Below, piece after piece: positions 1 through 7,818 of a stretch of 64,000 nt of DNA. The first letter of the stretch is position 1; the number at the start of each line of letters is the position of its first letter. The stretch lies in assembly GCA_023657425.1 (NCBI GenBank), contig JAGTJW010000002.1:548431-612430 (forward strand), read 5' to 3'. The position numbers and the translations under genes are program-made. The notes below the pieces were generated by a model, which had not been told where the DNA came from, ran no database searches, and saw only the letters and a list, made by a program, of their open reading frames with translations. The DNA is from Ideonella sp. WA131b (GTDB lineage Bacteria; Pseudomonadota; Gammaproteobacteria; Burkholderiales; Burkholderiaceae_C).

Positions 1-1
1 C

Positions 2-982
2 AGCAACACCATGGTCGACCGCACCCAGACAGCACTGTTCGGAGAGCTCGGCTACAAGTTCGCGAATGGCGTAGCCGTGAATGCCGGCCTGCGGCGCACG
101 AGCTACAAAAGCGATGACCAGGTGAACCTGACGCAGTTCGGCGCGACCACGGTGAACAACTCCGTGATCAAGGAAACGCCGACGACGCCGCACATCTCGC
201 TGAGCTGGAGCGACACGCGCAGCACCTACTACGTGCAGGCATCCAAGGGATTCCGGCTGGGCAAGACCAACTTCCCGCTGGCCATTCCGCCCGGCGTCAC
301 CTTCGTCGTGCCGCCGTTCGCCACATCGGACAGCCTGTGGACTTATGAAGCCGGCGCCAAGCTCTCGCTGGCCGACAACCGCGTCAACCTCAACGCGGCG
401 GTGTACCAGACGAAGTGGAAGAACCCGCAGCTGACACTTGCTTCGCCGCCCGCGGTGGGTGGCTTCACCTATGTCGATTCGCTGGGCCGCCTGAACCCGG
501 GCGCTTCGGTGGACGTGCAGGGCTTCGAGATCGAGGTGGTGGCGCGGCCCTCGTCTAACCTGCGTCTCTCAGCCGGCGTGGGCTACACCGACAGCACCTT
601 CAGCCAGAACGTCGTGGGCCTGGACTCCACCGGCGGCGTGACGCCGGGCGGCACGCGCAGCGCCGGCATCCCGCGCGTCACGGCCAACGGCTCTGTGCGC
701 TATGACTTCGACGTGGCGGGGCGGCCCGCCAACCTGGGCTTCAACCTGCAGCATGTCGGCGGTTACCAGAGCAGCTACACGCCGGCCACCAGGCGCACGC
801 TGGGCGATTACACGGCCATGGACCTTCGTTTCGGCGTGGACATCGGCGATCTGACGCTGACGGCCTTCGTGAACAACCTCACCGACGAGCGGCCGCTGCT
901 GTCGTCCACTCTGTTCGGGCCGGAGACGGTGTCGACGCTGCGGCCGCGCACGATTGGCGTGGTGGGCACCTACCGGTTCTGA
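2..982 (+). CDS. TonB-dependent receptor, C-terminal part (cut by window start)
   Basis: The reading frame is open from base 2, so the N-terminal plug and early barrel lie outside the window. The visible 326 residues alternate polar and hydrophobic positions as in an outer-membrane beta-barrel. They contain typical late-barrel strings (SKGFR, YEAGAKL, VNLNAAVYQTKW, AFVNNLTDERP) and end in the barrel-assembly signature TYRF with C-terminal Phe. The protein would import a siderophore or other bulky nutrient across the outer membrane with TonB energy. The ATG at 11 is an internal Met, not the start. An XRE-cupin regulator follows after 18 bases. The substrate cannot be read from this fragment; the neighbouring hydrolases suggest an organic nutrient rather than iron (inference). 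Confidence 0.9.
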   Translation, partial: SNTMVDRTQTALFGELGYKFANGVAVNAGLRRTSYKSDDQVNLTQFGATTVNNSVIKETPTTPHISLSWSDTRSTYYVQASKGFRLGKTNFPLAIPPGVTFVVPPFATSDSLWTYEAGAKLSLADNRVNLNAAVYQTKWKNPQLTLASPPAVGGFTYVDSLGRLNPGASVDVQGFEIEVVARPSSNLRLSAGVGYTDSTFSQNVVGLDSTGGVTPGGTRSAGIPRVTANGSVRYDFDVAGRPANLGFNLQHVGGYQSSYTPATRRTLGDYTAMDLRFGVDIGDLTLTAFVNNLTDERPLLSSTLFGPETVSTLRPRTIGVVGTYRF

Positions 983-1000
983 AGCGGCGATCGGGACGCC

Positions 1001-1708
1001 ATGCGGGCGGCACGGCTTAGTATGCAGGTGATGAGCGACCACGACCGCCCCGAACCCATCGACGACGTAGCCGACGACGGCCACTCACGCGTGAGCCACC
1101 TGCGCCACACGCTGGCGCGGCGGCTGCGCACCCACCGCATGCACCAGCACATGACGGCCTCGGCGCTGGCGCAGACCGTGGGCATCAGCAAGGCCATGCT
1201 CTCCAAGATCGAAAGCGCCGAGCGCATGCCCTCGGTGCCGGTGCTGCTGTTGCTGGCCGAGGGGCTAGGCATCGAGCTGTCCGACCTGTTCGGCGGTCCA
1301 GCGGCATCGATGGAGCCCGAACTGGTGAGCCGTGGGCAGGAGCCGGTGTTGCCGGGCGGCGACCTGCACGACGGCGTGCAGATCACCCTGCTGGGCTCTA
1401 TGGAGCTGCCGGGCATGCAGATCCGGCTGCTGCGAATGCTTGCCGCGCCCGGTTGCCGTTTCCCGAAGCCCGTGCAGTTCGATGGCTTCTGGATCGACCA
1501 CGTGATCCACGGCGAGTTGATCATGCAGATCGGGGAGCGGCGCTACCACCTGCGGCCGGGCGACTCGCTGACCTACCGCGGCGAGGTGCCGCACGAGATG
1601 GTCGACCTGCCCGCCGGGCCGCTGGAGGTGCTGGCGGTGGAGGGCTGGCTCACCTCGACGGGCATGAACCCGGGGCAGTTGGGCAAGGGCACGCGCGGCA
1701 TCCCCTGA
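1001..1708 (+). CDS. XRE-family transcriptional regulator with C-terminal cupin
   Basis: An N-terminal helix-turn-helix lies at about residues 35-90 (LARRLRTHRMHQHMTASALA, then VGISKAMLSKIES). A cupin sensor domain covers about residues 140-225, with the typical G-RRYHLRPGDSLTYRGEVPHEM strand pattern. Proteins of this architecture bind small molecules in the cupin and control adjacent catabolic or transport genes. Starts at 1001, 1022 and 1031 are all possible; no ribosome-binding site decides clearly. The gene lies just downstream of the TonB receptor and ends head-on against kbl. It is the only regulator in the cluster, so it is the natural candidate for the paired operators at 6929 and 7075, although that link is inference. 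Confidence 0.85.
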   Translation: MRAARLSMQVMSDHDRPEPIDDVADDGHSRVSHLRHTLARRLRTHRMHQHMTASALAQTVGISKAMLSKIESAERMPSVPVLLLLAEGLGIELSDLFGGPAASMEPELVSRGQEPVLPGGDLHDGVQITLLGSMELPGMQIRLLRMLAAPGCRFPKPVQFDGFWIDHVIHGELIMQIGERRYHLRPGDSLTYRGEVPHEMVDLPAGPLEVLAVEGWLTSTGMNPGQLGKGTRGIP

Positions 1709-1772
1709 GGTCCTGCTGCCTGGGTCCGTACACCTGTTGGCCCTGGCTTGAGCCAGACAAGGCCGATGCCCG

Positions 1773-2951
1773 TCAGCCCGTCGCGGCGAACGCAGCCACG
1801 GCCTCGTCGAGATCGGCGTCGGTATGCGCCGCACTGAGCTGGGTGCGGATGCGCGCCCAGCCCCGCGGCACCACCGGGTAGGAAAACGCCACCGCGTGCA
1901 CGCCGGCGTGGTGCAGCTGCTGCGCCAGCGACTTGGCGGTGTGCTCGTCGCCCAGCATCACCGGCACGATGGGGTGGCCGCTGCCGATGAGCGTGTGGCC
2001 CTGCGCCTGCAGCGCGGCACGGAAGCGGGCCGCGTACGCCTGCACGCGCTGCACGGCGGCGTCCGAGCGCTCCAGCAGATCGAGCGCGGCCAGCGCCGCG
2101 CCCACCAGCGGCGGCGCCAGCGTGTTGGAGAACAGGTAGGGCCGCGAACGCTGGCGCAGCAGCTCGGCCACGGGGCGGCTGCAGGCGGTGAAGCCGCCCG
2201 AGGCCCCGCCCAGCGCCTTGCCGAAGGTGCCGGTGACGAGGTCGACGCGGCCGAAGACGCCGCAGTGCGCCGCCGTGCCGCGGCCGTGCGGGCCGATCAC
2301 GCCGGTGGCGTGGCAGTCGTCCACGCCAAGCAGCGCGCCGTGCTCGTCGCACAGGCGGCGCATCTCGGCCAGCTGCGCGATGCGCCCGTCCATCGAGAAC
2401 ACGCCGTCGGTGAACACCAGCACCGTGCGCGCGCCGCCGGCGCGGGCTTCCTGCAGGCAGCGCCGCAGGTCGTCCATGTCGTCGTGGCGGTAGCGCCAGC
2501 GGCGCGCCTTGCACAGGCGGATGCCGTCGATGATGGAGGCGTGGTTCAGCTCGTCGCTGATCACCGCGTCGGTCTCGTCCAGCAGCGGCTCGAACAGACC
2601 GCCATTGGCGTCGAAGGCGGCGGCGTAGAGCACGGCGTCTTCGGTGCCCACGAAGGCGGCGATGCGCGCCTCGAGCTGCTTGTGAAGATCCTGCGTGCCG
2701 CAGATGAAGCGCACCGAGGCCAGGCCCAGACCGTGGCTGCGCAACGCGGCCGCCGCCGCGTCGAGCAGGCGCGCGTCGCTGGCCAGGCCCAGGTAGTTGT
2801 TGGAGCACAGGTTGATGAGCTCGCGCCCATCGGCCAGGCGGATGCGCGCGCCCTGCATGCCGGTGATGACCTGCTCGCCCTTGTAGGCGCCGGCATCGCG
2901 CAGGCCCTGCAGTTCGGCCGCGATGCGGGCGGCGAAGGCAGGGTCGGTCAT
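1773..2951 (-). CDS. kbl: Glycine C-acetyltransferase (2-amino-3-ketobutyrate CoA ligase)
   Basis: This PLP enzyme cleaves 2-amino-3-ketobutyrate with CoA to glycine and acetyl-CoA, the second step of threonine degradation. The 392-aa product matches the usual length of about 398 aa. It shows the Kbl pattern RFICGTQDLHK, FDANGGLFE, SDELNHASIIDGIRLCKA and VDDCHATGVIG. The PLP lysine is about residue 245 in TGTFGKALGG. The start at 2951 gives MTDPAFAARI, as expected for the family; longer upstream frames are spurious. No threonine dehydrogenase gene (the usual partner) is present. The gene sits in a leftward group with a VOC protein and two amidohydrolases, so the amino-ketone may be generated by that pathway instead. 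Another alpha-oxoamine synthase activity is possible but less likely. Confidence 0.9.
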   Translation of the reverse strand: MTDPAFAARIAAELQGLRDAGAYKGEQVITGMQGARIRLADGRELINLCSNNYLGLASDARLLDAAAAALRSHGLGLASVRFICGTQDLHKQLEARIAAFVGTEDAVLYAAAFDANGGLFEPLLDETDAVISDELNHASIIDGIRLCKARRWRYRHDDMDDLRRCLQEARAGGARTVLVFTDGVFSMDGRIAQLAEMRRLCDEHGALLGVDDCHATGVIGPHGRGTAAHCGVFGRVDLVTGTFGKALGGASGGFTACSRPVAELLRQRSRPYLFSNTLAPPLVGAALAALDLLERSDAAVQRVQAYAARFRAALQAQGHTLIGSGHPIVPVMLGDEHTAKSLAQQLHHAGVHAVAFSYPVVPRGWARIRTQLSAAHTDADLDEAVAAFAATG

Positions 2952-2985
2952 CGCGGGTTCCTGCCGGGTGGCGCCGTGCCCCCGT

Positions 2986-3843
2986 TCACGCGGCCTCGAA
3001 CACCGTGACCACGCCGCAGGCCTGGGCGGCCGGCACCACGAGCGCGCCACCCACGGCGGCCACGGCCAGCCCCACGCCGCGCAGGTACTGCTCGCTCTGC
3101 GCCATCGAGCCCACGTGGTAGTGCAGCGCCAGCGGCAGCGCACCCAGGCCGGCCAGGCCCTGAACCGGCATAGCTGCGCCATAGCGTGCCCGTGCGGCGG
3201 CCGGAGTGATGACCTCGCTGACCTCGCCACGCGGGCCAAGGAAGCGGAAACCGTCCACCGTGCGGTCGGTTTCGGCGCGGCCGTACAGGCTGCGGAAGTA
3301 GGGCAGGTCCAGCGCCGGGTCTTCCGACTGGAACACGCAGCGGATCACCTGCTGCGCGCCGTTGGCGTGGCGGACGTGGCCGTCGACGAAGATCGTCTCG
3401 GGCCGGGCGTGGTGCGAGACGAAGAGCGAGAGGTAGCGGTGCTGCTCGCGCCAGCAGTACATGCACGAGCTCTGCGTCTCGTCCTCGCGCCCGTCGGGGT
3501 GCACCATGCGACGCCGCGCGTTGGTGATGCCGCCAGGGTTCAGGCCGGCGGCCCGCAGGCGCGCCTGGTCGTCCAGCAGGCTGGTACTGTCCAGGCTGAC
3601 GTGGCACAGCCCGGGCCCGGCCTGCAGGCGCGGGCGGTAGGCGTCCTGGAACTCGGCCGGCGCCTGGTCGAGCGTGAACAGCTCCAGGTAGGTGTGGTGC
3701 AGGTGGATCACCGCGTTCTTCGAACCGACGCTCAGGTGCCGCGCGATGGGCCGCACGTGGAAGCCCAGGCGCTCGTAGTCGGCCACGGCGGGTTCCAGCG
3801 GCTCGACGAGGATGACGAAGTGGTCGAGGGTCTTGGGTGACAT
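2986..3843 (-). CDS. VOC-fold (glyoxalase-like) protein
   Basis: This 285-aa protein begins MSPKTLDHFVILVEPLEPAV, the first beta-alpha-beta unit of a vicinal-oxygen-chelate fold. Candidate metal ligands are His8, the central YLELF Glu and His residues in GLCHVSLD and the C-terminal LHYHVGS. It resembles glyoxalase-like domain proteins of unassigned function that isomerise, cleave or hydrolyse small carbonyl compounds. It starts at 3843 and is followed by kbl after 34 bases; upstream is an amidohydrolase (22-base gap), so the three are probably one transcript. A second, shorter VOC protein lies at 7158. The substrate is unknown. Confidence 0.8.
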   Translation of the reverse strand: MSPKTLDHFVILVEPLEPAVADYERLGFHVRPIARHLSVGSKNAVIHLHHTYLELFTLDQAPAEFQDAYRPRLQAGPGLCHVSLDSTSLLDDQARLRAAGLNPGGITNARRRMVHPDGREDETQSSCMYCWREQHRYLSLFVSHHARPETIFVDGHVRHANGAQQVIRCVFQSEDPALDLPYFRSLYGRAETDRTVDGFRFLGPRGEVSEVITPAAARARYGAAMPVQGLAGLGALPLALHYHVGSMAQSEQYLRGVGLAVAAVGGALVVPAAQACGVVTVFEAA

Positions 3844-3865
3844 ATGTCGTTCCTTCGGGTAGTGG

Positions 3866-5482
3866 TCAGGCCGTGGTCTCCGGGTGCTTCGGCACCGGCA
3901 TCGCGTCGTACAGCGCCCGCACGCGGTCCAGGCCGCGCTCGATGGCGGCGCGGGTGAGCAGCGCATCGCCCATCAGCACGGCTTCGACCTGGCGCGTGGC
4001 GGCGATGTCGTCCAGCGGGTTGCCGCGCAGCAGCAGCAGCTCGGCACGCTGGCCGGGCTCGACGATGCCGGACTCGGCATCGTTCATGTGCGCGGCCGCG
4101 TTGACGGTGGCGGCGCGCAGCGCATCCACCGGGCTCAGGCCCACGTCCTGCACCAGCACCTGCAGTTCGTCGTGGGTGCTGTGGTGGCCGGCGGCGTTGC
4201 TGCTGGGGATGTCGGTGCCGGTGACCAGCCGCACGCCCTCGGCCTGCAGCGCGCGCAGCATGTTCAGCGTGTGGGCGATGCAGTCGCGGCCCTGGTACTG
4301 CATCTGCGGGTCCTGTCCGAAGGCCTTGAGGAAGGGCGAAGCCGGGTGCATCAGCCAGCGCAGCACGGGGTCGAGCAGGTCGTGCAGCGGGTAGGCCTCG
4401 GGGCCGACCTGGCCGATGTCGTACTCGAAGGCGCGCGACACGCAGAAGGTGGTCTGCACCGTCACGCCCAGTTCGGCGCACAGCTTGGCGCGCCGCTGCA
4501 GCAGGCCCAGGTTGGCGCGGCTCTCGGGCGGGTCGTTGTAGAACAGCTCGAAGGTGTGGGCCACGCCGCGCTGGCCGCGCAGCAGTGCCTCTTCCACCCG
4601 CACCTCGGCCGGGATGTGGCCGGTGCGCTCCACGCCCAGCGCATTGCACTCGGCGCTGAAGGCCACGTAGGCGTCGTAGGGCATGCGTGTGTAGGGCTTG
4701 GCGAAGTCGTAGCCAGCCTCCAGCACCTGGCGCGCGGCGGTGCGGCCGCCGGCGGCGTCGCTCACCTGCCAGGTGATGGTGGGCGACCAGACGGCCGGGT
4801 AGCCGTCGATCACCGGCGAGGCCACGCGCATGCGCGGCCCGCGCAGACGGCCGCTGCGCAGCGAATCGCGCAGCGCCAGGTACTCGGGCGTGCCGGCCAT
4901 CACCTGGATGCGCGTGATGCCGCCGGCCAGGTACAGGAACATCTGCAGGTCGTAGGGCAGCGTCATGGCGTCTGCGCTCACGCCCAGCATGGCGCCCCAC
5001 ATCTGCGCCGAGGTGGACGTGCCCGGGTGCGTGTGCATGTCGGCCAGGCCGGGCAGCAGTGTCAGTCCGTTGGCGTCGATGCGCAGCGCGCCTTCGGGCA
5101 CGGCGGCGCCCGTGGCCTGCACGGCCAGGATGCGGCCGTCGCGCACCAGCACGTCGTGCGCCGGCAGCGCCTTGGCGCCGCGCATCGGGAGGACCGTGGC
5201 GCCCTGAATCACCAGCAGCCGGCTCGGCGCCACGGTGTCGTAGAGGTCGCGCGTGGCCTCGTCGCCGCGCGTGGCGAAGGGCGAGAACGTGTGCACGGTG
5301 CCGTCGACGAAGCTGGGCACGGGGCCGGCGGGCGCGGCGGCCTCGGGGGTCTCCGTGGTGGCCCCCATGCCCATGGGCAGCGCCCAGGCCATGTGCATGG
5401 GGCAGCAGAAACCGCGCCAGCGGCCGGGGCGCTGCAGCAGAGCGGGCGGGTTGGGCGGGGTGGGCAGGCGGGTGGGGTGCAT
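3866..5482 (-). CDS. Metal-dependent amidohydrolase (538 aa)
   Basis: This is an amidohydrolase-superfamily TIM barrel of the imidazolonepropionase/prolidase-like type. Visible ligands are the HxH motif in LADMHTHPG (His150, His152), a candidate carboxylated Lys in GYDFAKPYT, His in RTGHIPAE and VAHTFELF, and Asp in TGTDIPSSN. The start at 5482 has a good ribosome-binding site (CAGGGAGA) 6-8 bases upstream. An odd feature is the N-terminal extension of about 85 residues, which contains a Cys-, Met- and His-rich patch (CCPMHMAWALPMGMG) and no clear signal peptide. Such enzymes hydrolyse cyclic amides, carbamates or blocked dipeptides. A second paralogue lies immediately upstream. The substrate is unknown. 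Confidence 0.85.
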   Translation of the reverse strand: MHPTRLPTPPNPPALLQRPGRWRGFCCPMHMAWALPMGMGATTETPEAAAPAGPVPSFVDGTVHTFSPFATRGDEATRDLYDTVAPSRLLVIQGATVLPMRGAKALPAHDVLVRDGRILAVQATGAAVPEGALRIDANGLTLLPGLADMHTHPGTSTSAQMWGAMLGVSADAMTLPYDLQMFLYLAGGITRIQVMAGTPEYLALRDSLRSGRLRGPRMRVASPVIDGYPAVWSPTITWQVSDAAGGRTAARQVLEAGYDFAKPYTRMPYDAYVAFSAECNALGVERTGHIPAEVRVEEALLRGQRGVAHTFELFYNDPPESRANLGLLQRRAKLCAELGVTVQTTFCVSRAFEYDIGQVGPEAYPLHDLLDPVLRWLMHPASPFLKAFGQDPQMQYQGRDCIAHTLNMLRALQAEGVRLVTGTDIPSSNAAGHHSTHDELQVLVQDVGLSPVDALRAATVNAAAHMNDAESGIVEPGQRAELLLLRGNPLDDIAATRQVEAVLMGDALLTRAAIERGLDRVRALYDAMPVPKHPETTA

Positions 5483-5552
5483 GGATGTCTCCCTGGAAGA
5501 AGCAGCGAAGGTTTTAAAACGGAGCAGGCGGCGGCTCGGCCGGGGCTGCGGG

Positions 5553-6884
5553 TCAGGCTGCGCTGGCGGCCATGGCCCGTGCCAGTTCATCGGCCGGGTG
5601 CCACACACCGGCGGCCACCACGCCCACCGGCTGGCGCAGCGCCTTCAGGCTGGCGGTGGGGTCGGCGCGCAGCACCAGCACGTCGGCCTGCTGGCCGGCG
5701 GCCAGCGTGCCGAGTTCGTCGCCAAGCCCGAGGAAGCGCGCTGCGTCCACCGTGGCCGCGCGCAGCGCGCGGCGGGGCGTGAGGCCGGCCTCGACGTACA
5801 GGTCGAGCTCTTGCAGAAGCGACTCGCCGGGCACCAGCCCGCAGCCGGGGCAGTCGCTGCCGGCCATCAGCGGCGCGCCGGCGCGGTCCAGCGCCGAGAG
5901 CAGCTCGTAGCGGCGGTAGCGGCCGGCCTCAATGGCCTGCAGGAACTCGGGCTTGAACACCGAGCGTGTGGTGTCGGCGTACAGTTCCTCGTGCAGCCAC
6001 GTCGGCAGCCAATGCGGGCGGGGCGGTGGCTCGGCAGGCGGCGGCGTGGTCATGGCCTGCTCGATCACCAGCGTGGGCACGTTCCAAGTGCCGGCCTCGG
6101 CGGTGCGCTCGGCCACCTCGCGGATGCGTGCTGGCGTGGTGTGCAGCCAGCCAACGAAGCGCGCTCCATCGGGTGCCGGTCGCGTGTCAAGCGCGAAGTC
6201 GTACGAGCGGAAGTGCTCGATGGAATCCTGCCGGGCGGCCAGCGCGCCGGTCAGGCCCTTGGCGTAGGCCACGTGGCCCACCATCGGCAGGCCCAGCTCG
6301 CGGCAGGTGGCGGCGATGGCGTCGTAGACCTCGGCGTCGATGTCGTTGTAGACCTTGATGGCGTCATAGCCGGCGCGGTGCTGCGCCACGACGGCGGCGC
6401 GCGCTTCTTCCGGCGTTCGCACCAGCTGCCCGAAGCTGGCCAGCGCCGCGAACGTGAAGCGCGTTTCCAGGATGGGGCCGGTGGTGTGGATGCGCGGCCC
6501 GGCCACCCGGCCTTCGCGCACGGCCTGGCGCAGTTGCAGGTGCCAGGGCGTGCCGGCCATGTTGCGCACTGTCGTGACGCCGTGCAGCAGGTAGACCTGC
6601 AGCACCTGGGCGCTGCGTGCCAGCGCGGTGGCCTCGTCTGGGGCGAAGCCGTCGGCGATCCCCACGCCCAGCGGCGAGAGGTGCACGTGCATGTCGGCCA
6701 GGCCGGGCATGAGGTGCCAGCCGGTGGCGTCGATGCGCTGCGCGCCGGCGGGCACCGGCAACGCTGCCGTGGGGCCCAGGTCCGCGATGCGGCCGTCGCG
6801 CACGACCAGGGTGTGATCCTGCAGGGCTTCGTCCCCTGCCATGGTGTGTACGGTCGCGTGCTCGAAGGCGATGGCAGTGGACAT
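5553..6884 (-). CDS. Metal-dependent amidohydrolase (443 aa)
   Basis: The complete ligand set of the binuclear amidohydrolase fold is visible: HxH in LADMHVHLSP (His66, His68), Lys in YDAIKVYND, His in MVGHVAYAK, His in SIEHFRSYD and Asp in AGSDCPGCG. The C-terminal beta-sandwich closes with GTLAAGQQADVLVLRADP. The length is usual for the family. It is the first gene of the leftward group, starting 45 bases from the palindromic operator at 6929. With its longer paralogue at 3866 it may perform consecutive hydrolyses on related substrates. The exact reaction cannot be inferred. Confidence 0.88.
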   Translation of the reverse strand: MSTAIAFEHATVHTMAGDEALQDHTLVVRDGRIADLGPTAALPVPAGAQRIDATGWHLMPGLADMHVHLSPLGVGIADGFAPDEATALARSAQVLQVYLLHGVTTVRNMAGTPWHLQLRQAVREGRVAGPRIHTTGPILETRFTFAALASFGQLVRTPEEARAAVVAQHRAGYDAIKVYNDIDAEVYDAIAATCRELGLPMVGHVAYAKGLTGALAARQDSIEHFRSYDFALDTRPAPDGARFVGWLHTTPARIREVAERTAEAGTWNVPTLVIEQAMTTPPPAEPPPRPHWLPTWLHEELYADTTRSVFKPEFLQAIEAGRYRRYELLSALDRAGAPLMAGSDCPGCGLVPGESLLQELDLYVEAGLTPRRALRAATVDAARFLGLGDELGTLAAGQQADVLVLRADPTASLKALRQPVGVVAAGVWHPADELARAMAASAA

Positions 6885-6928
6885 GCGGTACCTGGGGCGC
6901 AGAGTCAGGAAGCGGAGGGTATCAAAGA

Positions 6929-6943
6929 TTGACTTTTAGTCAA
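6929..6943. promoter_or_regulatory. Palindromic operator, copy 1
   Basis: TTGACTTTTAGTCAA is a perfect inverted repeat (TTGACT, 3-base spacer, AGTCAA) 45 bases upstream of the amidohydrolase start at 6884. A near-identical site lies at 7075. Confidence 0.65.
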
Positions 6944-7074
6944 GTCGTCGCGAGGCGACTCAGCCTATCGAACGGCTGCCGGCATCGCGGACTCCAGGCG
7001 ATAAAAAATTGTCCCGCCGCCTGGTGGCTTGCGCGAATGGCGCTGCTGTGGATGCGGGCCTCGCATGTGGTGAA

Positions 7075-7089
7075 TTGACTTTAAGTAAA
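7075..7089. promoter_or_regulatory. Palindromic operator, copy 2
   Basis: TTGACTTTAAGTAAA differs from the site at 6929 at only two positions and keeps the same half-site spacing. It lies about 69 bases upstream of the VOC gene at 7158, where it could overlap a -35 element (TTGACT). Confidence 0.6.
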
Positions 7090-7157
7090 ATACTGCGTCA
7101 ACCTAACGGCGTTGCCTGGCAGCGCCACACCCTGACCGTCACCCAAGCCCGATTGCC

Positions 7158-7814
7158 ATGCAAGCCCCGCCCTTCGATCACCTGGTCCATGCCGTTCCCG
7201 ACCTGCAGGCCGCCAACGACGCGCTGGCCGCCGGCCTGGGCTTGACGCCGATCTACGGCGGCGAACACGCGGCCGACTACGGCACCTGCAATGCGCTGTT
7301 GTCGCTGGGCACGGGGTGCTACCTCGAGGTGCTTGCCCCTGCGCCAGCCGCGGGCACCGAGCGGCCGCCCTTCGCACAGAGCGTGGCCGCTCTGCCCGAA
7401 GGCGACGTGATCAGCTTCGCCGTGGCCACGTCCGACCTGCCGGCCGTGCATTCGCGGGCGCTGGCAGCCGGACTGGGCGTGCGCCCGAGCAAGGCCAATT
7501 CACGCGTCACGCCGCAAGGCCACACGCTGCGCTGGCAGGGCCTGTACCTGGACCACGAGTTGTACCGCGGCCTGGTGCCGTTCTACATCGACTGGATGGA
7601 CTCGATACACCCTTCGGCCACGGCACCGGCAGGTGCGGTGGTGCAGGAGGTCTTCGTGGTGCATCCGCAGCCCGAGGGCCTGCGCACGATTTACTCCGCT
7701 CTGCGCCTCGACATCCCCGTGCATGCCGGCAACCGGCCAGCCATCGTCGTCACGCTGGCCCATGGGGCGCAGCGCTACACGCTGGTGGGTTCGGGCCGGG
7801 GCCTGGGTCTGTGA
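7158..7814 (+). CDS. VOC-fold (glyoxalase-like) protein, 218 aa
   Basis: It begins MQAPPFDHLVHAVPDLQAAN, the first strand and helix of a vicinal-oxygen-chelate module; His8 and Glu in GCYLEVLAP are candidate metal ligands. The rest resembles the glyoxalase-like domain family (PF13468 type). It is encoded divergently from the amidohydrolases and is followed after 4 bases by an FAD oxidoreductase, so the two are probably co-translated. The reaction is unknown; an isomerase, lyase or ring-opening role in the same pathway is plausible. Confidence 0.78.
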   Translation: MQAPPFDHLVHAVPDLQAANDALAAGLGLTPIYGGEHAADYGTCNALLSLGTGCYLEVLAPAPAAGTERPPFAQSVAALPEGDVISFAVATSDLPAVHSRALAAGLGVRPSKANSRVTPQGHTLRWQGLYLDHELYRGLVPFYIDWMDSIHPSATAPAGAVVQEVFVVHPQPEGLRTIYSALRLDIPVHAGNRPAIVVTLAHGAQRYTLVGSGRGLGL

Positions 7815-7818
7815 GCAC

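Larger units (their letters stand above)
6885..7157. promoter_or_regulatory. Divergent promoter region with two matching operators
   Basis: This 273-base region separates the leftward amidohydrolase group from the rightward VOC/FAD-enzyme pair. It is noticeably more AT-rich than its surroundings and contains no gene. It holds two copies of the same palindromic motif, one near each gene start (described separately), which suggests that one regulator controls both directions. Confidence 0.65.

Noticed and set aside
1824..3008. Long rightward open frame (394 aa) opposite kbl
   Set aside because: It is the antisense of a high-confidence Kbl; its composition (Arg, Ala, Gln, His repeats) is typical of GC-rich shadow frames.
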